From contig SLHB01000466.1 of NCBI GenBank assembly GCA_007136375.1, positions 1 through 6,474 on the forward strand: a DNA stretch of 6,474 bases, in the 5' to 3' direction. This DNA comes from Candidatus Hydrogenedentota bacterium (GTDB lineage Bacteria; Hydrogenedentota; Hydrogenedentia; Hydrogenedentales; SLHB01). Position 1 is the stretch's first letter; each line of letters starts with the position of its first letter. Below are positions 1 to 5,484 of the stretch, in pieces. Both the position numbers and the translations under genes were made by a program. The notes beneath the pieces were generated by a model. That model was not told where the DNA came from. It ran no database searches and saw only the letters and a program-made list of their open reading frames with translations.

Positions 1-7
1 AAAACCA

Positions 8-36
8 TTGACATTTTGGCGAACTTTCGATAGAAT
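8..36 (+). promoter_or_regulatory. Sigma-70-type promoter for the first gene
   Basis: A perfect -35 hexamer TTGACA lies at 8-13 and a -10 hexamer TAGAAT (5 of 6 consensus bases) at 31-36. They are separated by exactly 17 bases in a locally AT-rich stretch, while the rest of the window is GC-rich. Transcription would start near 43 and run rightward into the gene at 293, leaving a leader of about 250 bases. The match is close enough to be unlikely by chance in DNA of this composition. That it drives the downstream gene is inferred from orientation only. Confidence 0.72.
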
Positions 37-42
37 CCGGTT

Positions 43-292
43 GCCGCTTAAACCCGGTCGGCGCCGGTACCCATGGCCGCGCGCGTCCGGACGGCGTAAG
101 TTCGGCCGCAACGGAGCTACGCCCGCGTGGTCCTAATGCGTATTGCGAAATATACCCCATCATGCGGCGTGAATCCCCAGCTTTCTCGGGTGAAGGGCGG
201 ATGTGTGATTGTTTGGGGGCGGATTCCCGGGGAGCGCCCTATAGAACGCGTGACCACAGCCCCGGCCTGCGCCGCCAGGGAAGGAGAGACCG
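43..292 (+). other. Long untranslated leader of the first gene
   Basis: About 250 bases separate the predicted transcription start from the ATG at 293, and I see no convincing gene in them. They hold short palindromes (GTCCGGAC near 86-93) and a small GC-rich hairpin (GGGCG at 217-221 pairing with CGCCC at 235-239), but no riboswitch class or terminator/antiterminator pair that I recognise. Two small reading frames exist: 73-99 (8 codons) and 162-296 (44 codons, its TGA overlapping the ATG at 293). Neither has a ribosome binding site. The strong AAGGAG at 281-286 serves the gene at 293. Confidence 0.45.
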
Positions 293-1273
293 ATGAGCCT
301 TCGTATTTCCACAGCGTTGAACATTTTTGGCTATTCCGCTGACCGGTATTGTCCGGAAGGCTACCGCGACGCCGCCCGGATGCAAGAGCGCCTGGCGGCT
401 ATTTCGAAGATAAAAGGCATCAAAGCCGTCGAAGTGAGCCAATGTGATATTACCGACGAGTTTCCCGTGAAGGAGCTGAAGCGGCTTCTCAAGGACTACA
501 ACCTCACCTGCTCCGCGGTTACCGCCGATCTTGCGCGCGACCGGCGTTTCGCCTTGGGCGCCTTTGGGCACCAGCACCCCAAGACGCGTAACGCCGCCAT
601 AGACGAAGGACGGAAGGCGGCGGACATCGCGCGGCAAATAGGCGCGACCGATGTTGTTCTGCGCCTCTTCAGCGATGGCTTTGACTATCCTTTCCACGTG
701 GATTATGTTACCCATTGGAACACGGTGATATCCTCCATTAAGACTATCGCCAAGTACGCTTCCTCCGACATCAACGTCTCTGTTTGTTACAAGCCGAGGG
801 AGCCGAGAAAATTCCTTACGGTGGGGTCCGTGGGTAAGGCCTTGTCTCTATGCCAAGAGATCGCCATGAAGAACGTCGGCGTCGCGCTGGATTTCTCTTC
901 CTCCCTGATGGCGGGAGAGAACCCCGCGGAGTCCATCGCCTTTCTGGCCCGGGCGAACAAGCTGTTCCAAGTGTATTTTAGCGACAACTATCGGATGTGG
1001 GACGATCTCATGCTCCCAGGCAGTGTTCACATGTGGGAGATGATGGAGGCGCTGCATCACCTGAAGATCTCGAAGTACAAAGGGTTCTGCACCCTGAACA
1101 TGGCCGCTGATCGGATGGATCCGGCCCACGCGTGCCAGATTGCCGTGGGCAACTTGTCCATTTTCTGGAAAAAGCTGGAGAAGCTGGACAGCACGGAGCT
1201 GAAGAAGGCGCAGAAGACGCTGGATGCGGTGGAGAGCCAAAAGATCATCCGCCGCGTCATGCTCCAGAGCTGA
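293..1273 (+). CDS. Xylose-isomerase-like TIM-barrel protein, probably catalytically degenerate
   Basis: The 326-residue protein has the sugar phosphate isomerase/epimerase (AP endonuclease 2-like) TIM-barrel layout: an N-terminal strand (ISTALNIFG), 'IKAVEVS' near 43-49, 'ATDVVLRLF' near 118-126, 'NVSVCYKPREPR' at 161-172, 'NVGVALDFSSSLMAGENPAES' from 194, 'WDDLM' at 236-240, 'GSVH' at 243-246 and 'DRMDP' at 273-277. The closest enzymes I know are the L-rhamnose-isomerase-like branch, where the matching strands read roughly EYKPxEPR, DxGH, HxNDN, WDDDM and LDI. Here the Glu is Cys165, the Gly-His of DxGH is Ser202-Ser203, the His is Tyr228, the third Asp of DDD is Leu239, and the last Asp is Asn269. 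Asp200 is kept. Most metal ligands thus look lost, so isomerase activity is doubtful. No signal peptide is seen, so it is probably cytoplasmic. The ATG at 293 follows AAGGAG with a 6-base spacer. Base composition is less GC-rich than its neighbours (29 of 60 at 661-720 against 47 of 60 at 3181-3240). The fold is confident; the substrate is unknown. Confidence 0.85.
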   Translation: MSLRISTALNIFGYSADRYCPEGYRDAARMQERLAAISKIKGIKAVEVSQCDITDEFPVKELKRLLKDYNLTCSAVTADLARDRRFALGAFGHQHPKTRNAAIDEGRKAADIARQIGATDVVLRLFSDGFDYPFHVDYVTHWNTVISSIKTIAKYASSDINVSVCYKPREPRKFLTVGSVGKALSLCQEIAMKNVGVALDFSSSLMAGENPAESIAFLARANKLFQVYFSDNYRMWDDLMLPGSVHMWEMMEALHHLKISKYKGFCTLNMAADRMDPAHACQIAVGNLSIFWKKLEKLDSTELKKAQKTLDAVESQKIIRRVMLQS

Positions 1274-1396
1274 ACGCCCGCCGCGGCCCGGTGAGGTGCG
1301 AAGGCGGCCGGGGCCGGGGTACAATACTGGTGTTAGAGACAAGGCTGTCCGGTTGTTGATGCTCTGGGCCGGCGCGCGCCAGGCCCGGGGGCGAAC

Positions 1397-1401
1397 GGAG
1401 G
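1397..1401 (+). promoter_or_regulatory. Ribosome binding site that sets the hflX start
   Basis: GGAGG at 1397-1401 is a strong Shine-Dalgarno core. Five bases later comes ATT at 1407, in the hflX frame and exactly where the long HflX family usually begins. The nearest in-frame ATG (1359) has only AAGG about 14 bases upstream, so this site favours an ATT start. Confidence 0.6.
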
Positions 1402-1406
1402 CGTCT

Positions 1407-3050
1407 ATTAAAGTCACCGGAAACACCAGCGGATTGAAGGCTTCGCCGCTCCGCCGATTGGAGCGGCTCGCGAACCGGCGCAATAAGGGCGGCGCCCTTG
1501 TCACGCCTGAACTGGCCCGGGCGCTGACGGAGCTTTCGGCCGAGATACAACGCCAAGTGGGCGTGCTGCTCGATAGAAAAGGGCATGTCCGCTCCGTGGT
1601 CGTGGGGGACGCCCGCGCCGTCTTTCTTCCAGACCTGTCCGCCTACCGGCGCGGCCTGGCCCGGCTCTGCGGGTTGCGGCTCATTCATACCCACTTGCAG
1701 GCCGAGCCCCTCACCGAAGACGATCTCACCGACTTGGCCCTGCTGCGCTTGGACATGGTCGTGGCCGTTGAAGTGTTGGATTCCGGCTTACCGGGCCTGG
1801 TCCATGCGGCCCATCTCTTGCCCGGAAACGACGAGGGCGCGCCCTACAACATCCTGCCCACCGTGAGCGTCCACGATCTCTCCACCGATTTTCCAGAGAC
1901 CATTCAAGCGCTAGAGGACGAGTTCGCCCGGATGCGTCCCCGGCGGCGGACCGGGGGGCAGCGGGATCCCGCCATTCTTGCCCATGTCTCGGAGCAGCCC
2001 GTTTCGGCCGCGGAGGACTCCATGGCGGAACTCCGCGAGCTGGCCCGGAGCGCGGGCATCGCGGTGGCGGATCAACTCATTCAGCGGCGTCCCGCCGACC
2101 CGAAGTATGTGCTCGGCAAAGGCAAGCTGAAGGAGACGGTTATCCGCGCGATGCAGAAGGGCGCGGAGGCGCTCGTGTTTGACCTGGACCTAAGCCCTTC
2201 CCAGATCCGCCACCTTGCCAACTACACCGATCTGAAGATTCTCGACCGGACCCAAGTGATCCTGGACATCTTCGCCCAGCACGCGGAGACCCGGGAGGGG
2301 AAGCTGCAAGTTGAACTGGCGCAATTGCGTTACATGCTGCCCCGCTTGAGCGGCAAGCACTCGGCGATGAGCAGGCTGACCGGCGGCATCGGCGGACGCG
2401 GCCCCGGCGAAACAAAGCTGGAAGTGGATCGGCGCCGCGCTCAAGACCGGATCGCCATGCTGGAGCGGGAGATCGGGAAGCTAGGGGACCGCCGGAAGCT
2501 CCGCCGCGCGAAGCGGACCCGCCGTGGTCTCCCTATCGTCTCTATCGTTGGCTACACCAATGCGGGCAAGTCCACATTGCTCAACCACCTCACGGATAGC
2601 ACGGTCCCCGCGGAGAACGCCTTGTTCGCCACGCTCAACCCTGTATCCCGCCGCCTCCGTTTTCCCGAGGAGCGGGAAGTCATTATTACAGACACCGTCG
2701 GTTTCATCCGGGATTTGCCTAAGGATCTTATGGCCGCTTTCCGGACCACGCTGGAGGAGTTGGACGAGGCGGACGTGCTGCTTCATGTCCTCGACGCCTC
2801 CAGTCCCGACGTGCAAGAGCGGTACGAAACGGTGGAGCGCATCCTGGGCGAACTCGGGCTCAATCATAAGCCAACGATTCTCGCTTGGAACAAGGCGGAC
2901 CAGTGTGGCGCCGAGGTGATGAACGGTCTCACGGGCCAGTATGGCGGCGCGCCCGTGTGCGCCTTGGACCGCGACACCTTCGGCCCTTTGTTGGAGGCGT
3001 TGCGCCGCGCCTTGTGGGAAGAGAAACCGGCGGCCATAAGCAGTTGGTAA
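1407..3050 (+). CDS. hflX: HflX, ribosome-associated GTPase (long form)
   Basis: HflX is a cytoplasmic GTPase that binds the 50S subunit and splits stalled or idle 70S ribosomes, notably under stress. With the ATT start at 1407 the protein has 547 residues, longer than the 426 of E. coli, because of an N-terminal domain (about 1-190) found in many non-enteric bacteria; its opening 'KVTGNTSGLK' is family-like. The HflX domain follows with 'LGKGKLKE' (236-243), 'DRTQVILDIFAQHAETREGK' (280-299) and the Gly-rich linker 'TGGIGGRGPGETKLE' (325-339). GTPase motifs are G1 'GYTNAGKS' (382-389), G2 'FATLNP' (407-412), G3 'DTVGF' (429-433) and G4 'NKAD' (495-498). G5 is weak: 'CALDRDTFGPLL' stands where 'SA...G..L' is expected. 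Other starts are ATG 1359 and ATG 1224, the latter inside the upstream gene and adding an Arg-rich tail unlike the family. The TPR gene follows after 37 bases, suggesting co-transcription. Identity is very sure; the start is moderately sure. Confidence 0.96.
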   Translation: MKVTGNTSGLKASPLRRLERLANRRNKGGALVTPELARALTELSAEIQRQVGVLLDRKGHVRSVVVGDARAVFLPDLSAYRRGLARLCGLRLIHTHLQAEPLTEDDLTDLALLRLDMVVAVEVLDSGLPGLVHAAHLLPGNDEGAPYNILPTVSVHDLSTDFPETIQALEDEFARMRPRRRTGGQRDPAILAHVSEQPVSAAEDSMAELRELARSAGIAVADQLIQRRPADPKYVLGKGKLKETVIRAMQKGAEALVFDLDLSPSQIRHLANYTDLKILDRTQVILDIFAQHAETREGKLQVELAQLRYMLPRLSGKHSAMSRLTGGIGGRGPGETKLEVDRRRAQDRIAMLEREIGKLGDRRKLRRAKRTRRGLPIVSIVGYTNAGKSTLLNHLTDSTVPAENALFATLNPVSRRLRFPEEREVIITDTVGFIRDLPKDLMAAFRTTLEELDEADVLLHVLDASSPDVQERYETVERILGELGLNHKPTILAWNKADQCGAEVMNGLTGQYGGAPVCALDRDTFGPLLEALRRALWEEKPAAISSW

Positions 3051-3087
3051 CGCCGCCGCCTCGGCGCTCTAACGGCCTGGAAAGGAA

Positions 3088-4140
3088 ATGATCCCCGTGC
3101 CCCCGCTGCAACAGTACTTTCGGATGTGCGCCGCGCTTGCCTGTGTGATGGGGTGCGTCCACGCCTGGCCGGAGGAAGCCGCCGCCGAGAGGGCGGAGGA
3201 GAGGCTGAGCGCGGCCCGGGAGGCGCAGGCGCAGTTCTGGGAGGCCCAAGCCGCCGGCGACTTTAGCGCGGCGCAGCAGCACAGCGAGACGACAGCGCGC
3301 CTCATGCGCGAAGCCCGGGAGTTGTTGGAGGCCGCGGGCGCTGGAACGTCGCGGAATCCTGACGCCCTGCTTACGTACGCGCGCGTTCTGGCGCTCCACG
3401 GCGACAGCGACTTGGCGGCGGAGGCGTTACAACGGGCCGCTGTGCTTGCGCCGGATCGGCCGGAGATTTGGCTGGCCCTCGCCGAGGCGCTGTACGCCCT
3501 TGGGGCGCAACGGGAGGAGGACGCCCGGCGCGCCCTGGAGCGCTGCATCGCTCTCGATCCCGCCGAGGAAGGCGTGTTGGCCACGGCGCGGGCGCGGTTG
3601 GGGGCGATCTATTTCCGCGCGGGGTTGCCGGAACTCGCCCAGGAAGCCTTTGAGGACGGCCTGGAGCACGTCCCCGGCCATTATGAATGCCTGGCGGGCC
3701 TGGCCGCGCTCCACGTTAGCGAGGGCGCCATGGCGGAAGCCTCGGCCCGCCTTGAAGAGGTTGGCTTCCTCGGGCCGTTTGCGATGCCGCTCTTGGAGAA
3801 GGGGATGCGCCGCTTCGTCGAAAGCCGGGGGACGGTCGCGCCCACCTTCGAGGCCCACTTCGCCCATGCCCGCATCCTGTTCCAACTCAATCTGCTCGAC
3901 CGCGCCTTGGCGCCGCTGGAGCGGGCTCTGCACATCGATCCCGAGTCCTACGTGGCGCGGAACTTTCAGGGGTCTGTCTTCCTCACCCTCAACCGCGTGG
4001 CGGAGGCGGTGGAAGCCTTCCGCGAGAGCCTGGCGCTCAACCCGGACCAGGAGCGGACGGCTCAGCTCCTCGAACAGCTTGAGGCCGCGCCGGACGCCCC
4101 CGATGTGGACCTAGAAGAAACGCCCCTGCCTATCGACTGA
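3088..4140 (+). CDS. Secreted tetratricopeptide-repeat protein
   Basis: This 350-residue protein starts with an export signal: an N-terminal region ending in Arg12, a hydrophobic core at 13-24 (MCAALACVMGCV) and a possible signal peptidase I site after Val-His-Ala26. Cys23 in 'VMGC' could instead be lipidated, but the box is not canonical. Residues 29-83 are charged and Ala/Glu-rich, with the look of a helical hairpin or coiled coil. TPR units follow at about 91-124, 125-159, 163-197, 198-231 (weak), 253-286 and 287-320, several ending in the typical 'Ala..Pro' or 'Asp-Pro' turn (VLAPDR, IALDPAE, LHIDPES, LALNPDQ). The tail (333-350) is acidic and Pro-rich. TPRs are protein-docking scaffolds with no catalytic site, so the role is probably assembly at the periplasm or outer envelope; the partner is unknown. 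The ATG at 3088 follows AAGGA by one base, a short spacing. The gene lies 37 bases after hflX and probably shares its transcript. Confidence 0.88.
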   Translation: MIPVPPLQQYFRMCAALACVMGCVHAWPEEAAAERAEERLSAAREAQAQFWEAQAAGDFSAAQQHSETTARLMREARELLEAAGAGTSRNPDALLTYARVLALHGDSDLAAEALQRAAVLAPDRPEIWLALAEALYALGAQREEDARRALERCIALDPAEEGVLATARARLGAIYFRAGLPELAQEAFEDGLEHVPGHYECLAGLAALHVSEGAMAEASARLEEVGFLGPFAMPLLEKGMRRFVESRGTVAPTFEAHFAHARILFQLNLLDRALAPLERALHIDPESYVARNFQGSVFLTLNRVAEAVEAFRESLALNPDQERTAQLLEQLEAAPDAPDVDLEETPLPID

Positions 4141-4147
4141 GGGCGCC

Positions 4148-4180
4148 GCCCTCCCAGGGCCCGGCGCGTGGTTGGCGCGC
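4148..4180. terminator. Possible weak terminator between convergent genes
   Basis: The 46-base gap between the two convergent stop codons holds two small GC-rich hairpins: GCCCT/AGGGC (4148-4152 with 4156-4160, 3-base loop) and GCGCG/CGCGC (4164-4168 with 4176-4180, 7-base loop). Neither is followed by a T tract on either strand, so they are at best poor intrinsic terminators. Position is the main support. Confidence 0.25.
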
Positions 4181-4186
4181 GCTGAG

Positions 4187-5308
4187 TCATTCGGCCGCCG
4201 CTAGCTCGCCCAAGGCCTCTACGCCGTCGGCGGTGAAACGCATCACGTAGCCGGACTTTTCCACGGGCGTCCCATTCTCTAGCGTGATCGTCACCTTGCC
4301 GAGATACATGGGTTTGTCTGGATCCACCTCGTGGCCGCCGCCGCCCGCCTGCGCCACCAGCACGCCGTTGACGAGTTCCGGGGTCTCCAGCAGTGTGTGG
4401 CTGTGGCCGCCAAGGATGACATCGAGATCGGGAACGGCCTCGGCGAGGGCGCGGTCGTTGTTGACCCCGATGTGCGTGAGGGCGGCGAAAATGTCGTGAT
4501 CGCCCGACAGCTCCGCGTACTGCTGGAGTGTTTCCGCCGGATCCCGATCGCTCACGCCCGGTTTGTCGAAATTCACCACGCTGAGGCCCACGACGGCCAT
4601 GGTGTAGCCCTCGGCGGTTTCGAGCACGGTGTAGGGCTCGAAGGCGGGCAGAAGCTCCGTCTCCACATCGATGTTCGCGGCGAGGAGGGGGAAGTTGGCG
4701 GTGTCGAGGGCGGCGCGGGTGAAGGCGCCGATGTAGTCCAATTCATGATTGCCGGCCGTTACGGCGTCGTAGCGCAGACCGTTCATGGTCTCAATCATGA
4801 ACAAGGCCCTGGAGAGATACCAAGCGCCTCTCGGTTCGGCCCAGCGATCCGCGTGGCGGACGAAGATGTCGCCGCTATTCAGCAGGAACACGTTGGGATG
4901 GGCCTCGCGGATGGCCTCGATCTCGGCGGCGATCGTGTCCAGGAAGTTGAAGTCAAAGTGTTGGTCGTTATCGTGGAGAAGGACCACTTCCGTGATCACG
5001 GGGTATTGAAGCTCCAAGGCGCCATTCTCACCCCCGCCCAGGGCCACGCGGCCCACGCCAGCGTCGCCCTCGAGGGCAAGCACCGCGCCGTTGTCCAATG
5101 CGCCGGCAAAGCGGAACGCCCCGCCGGAGTCCGTGACGGCTTCGTGGACAGTTCCGTTTGCGTTCGCTCGCACGGTCAGGCCGGATACGGCTTCGCCATC
5201 GGGGCATCGGACGACGCCCGCAACCCCTTGCTCTGCCGCGGCGGCTGGGAGTATGGCGAGCAGCAAGACGAGGGATACGAGCACTGGACGGCGCGGCAAG
5301 GCGGGCAT
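4187..5308 (-). CDS. Secreted 5'-nucleotidase-family metallophosphoesterase
   Basis: The 373-residue product has a clear signal peptide (PRR at 5-7, hydrophobic core 9-20, cleavage likely after Ala25). Residues 28-80 look like a carboxypeptidase-regulatory/CnaB-type beta-sandwich ('GVAGVVRCPDGEAVSGLTVRA', then 'TDSGGAFRFAG'). The catalytic domain from about 107 carries the calcineurin-like motifs of 5'-nucleotidases: 'LHDNDQH' (Asp115, His117), 'NSGD' (Asp147), 'AGNHELDY' (Asn187, His188), 'LTHIG' (His279) and 'GGHSHT' (His302, His304). All expected metal ligands are present, so it should hydrolyse phosphoesters with a two-metal centre outside the cytoplasm. The C-terminal nucleotide-binding domain of classical 5'-nucleotidases (usually over 500 residues) is absent, so the substrate need not be a nucleotide. 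I chose the ATG at 5308 because AGGAG (5317-5321) precedes it by 8 bases and it places the signal peptide at the N-terminus; an in-frame start at 5377 would add 23 residues with no purpose. It is separated from the upstream gene by a strong terminator and so is probably expressed on its own. Confidence 0.92.
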   Translation of the reverse strand: MPALPRRPVLVSLVLLLAILPAAAAEQGVAGVVRCPDGEAVSGLTVRANANGTVHEAVTDSGGAFRFAGALDNGAVLALEGDAGVGRVALGGGENGALELQYPVITEVVLLHDNDQHFDFNFLDTIAAEIEAIREAHPNVFLLNSGDIFVRHADRWAEPRGAWYLSRALFMIETMNGLRYDAVTAGNHELDYIGAFTRAALDTANFPLLAANIDVETELLPAFEPYTVLETAEGYTMAVVGLSVVNFDKPGVSDRDPAETLQQYAELSGDHDIFAALTHIGVNNDRALAEAVPDLDVILGGHSHTLLETPELVNGVLVAQAGGGGHEVDPDKPMYLGKVTITLENGTPVEKSGYVMRFTADGVEALGELAAAE

Positions 5309-5316
5309 TGGACGAT

Positions 5317-5321
5317 CTCCT
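5317..5321 (-). promoter_or_regulatory. Ribosome binding site that sets the phosphoesterase start
   Basis: On the minus strand AGGAG lies 8 bases before the ATG at 5308-5306. It decides between this start and the longer in-frame one at 5377. Confidence 0.65.
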
Positions 5322-5352
5322 GGGTTGCGGATCGGGTCAACGAAGATGTCCA

Positions 5353-5381
5353 ACAGTAGCAAGGGACTTTCGCTCAATCAA
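5353..5381 (-). promoter_or_regulatory. Candidate promoter of the phosphoesterase gene
   Basis: Read on the minus strand, TTGATT (5381-5376, 4 of 6 match to the -35 box) and TACTGT (5358-5353, 3 of 6 match to the -10 box, keeping TA and the final T) are 17 bases apart. Transcription would begin near 5346, about 38 bases before the ATG at 5308. The site lies just beyond the upstream gene's terminator, where a promoter is needed. The hexamer matches are modest, so this is a candidate only. Confidence 0.3.
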
Positions 5382-5440
5382 CACAAGAACGAGGGGGAGT
5401 GGGGACGAAAAACAGCGGGCTTCGGGAACCTTTCGCTCAA
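5367..5440. repeat. 11-base direct repeat, terminator loop and promoter region
   Basis: The same 11 bases, CTTTCGCTCAA, occur at 5367-5377 and at 5430-5440, 63 bases apart. The second copy is exactly the loop of the intrinsic terminator. The first overlaps the candidate -35 region of the phosphoesterase gene. Both copies are preceded by a GGGA-type sequence. Confidence 0.6.
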
Positions 5441-5454
5441 GTTCCCGAAGCCCG
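5408..5454 (-). terminator. Strong intrinsic terminator of the dockerin-protein gene
   Basis: A perfect 14-bp inverted repeat (5416-5429 with 5441-5454) encloses an 11-base loop (5430-5440). On the minus strand the stem is followed by CTG and then five T residues (A5 at 5408-5412 on the plus strand), the classical rho-independent layout. It begins about 30 bases after the stop codon at 5485. The plus-strand side is followed by TTTGTATT, so weak activity in the other direction is possible. Confidence 0.9.
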
Positions 5455-5484
5455 TTTGTATTCCAGGGTGGCGCCTTCGCCGGG

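Noticed and set aside
86..93. Palindrome GTCCGGAC in the leader as a possible operator.
   Set aside because: Eight-base palindromes are common in DNA this GC-rich, and there is no second copy or recognisable regulator nearby.
162..296. A 44-codon frame in the leader whose TGA overlaps the ATG at 293 (ATGA), resembling translational coupling.
   Set aside because: There is no ribosome binding site before 162, no coding-like third-position pattern, and any gene starting ATGA supplies that stop automatically. In GC-rich DNA a frame this long is expected by chance.
1320..1325. TACAAT between the first gene and hflX, resembling a -10 box.
   Set aside because: No acceptable -35 hexamer lies 16-18 bases upstream (1297-1302 reads GTGCGA) and there is no extended -10 TG. 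It could still be a weak hflX promoter, but support is too thin.
1224..1406. An N-terminal extension of hflX starting at the ATG at 1224, overlapping the end of the first gene.
   Set aside because: The extra 61 residues are Arg/Pro-rich and unlike HflX, part of the stretch is the other gene in another frame, and a better start with its own ribosome binding site exists at 1407.
3427..3933. Long minus-strand frames opposite the TPR gene.
   Set aside because: They are shadows of GC-rich codon use; the plus strand carries six TPR units and a signal peptide.
4331..5359. A long open frame on the plus strand opposite the phosphoesterase gene.
   Set aside because: It is an antisense shadow: the minus strand encodes a complete signal peptide and all phosphoesterase motifs, while the plus-strand translation is low in complexity and matches nothing I recognise.
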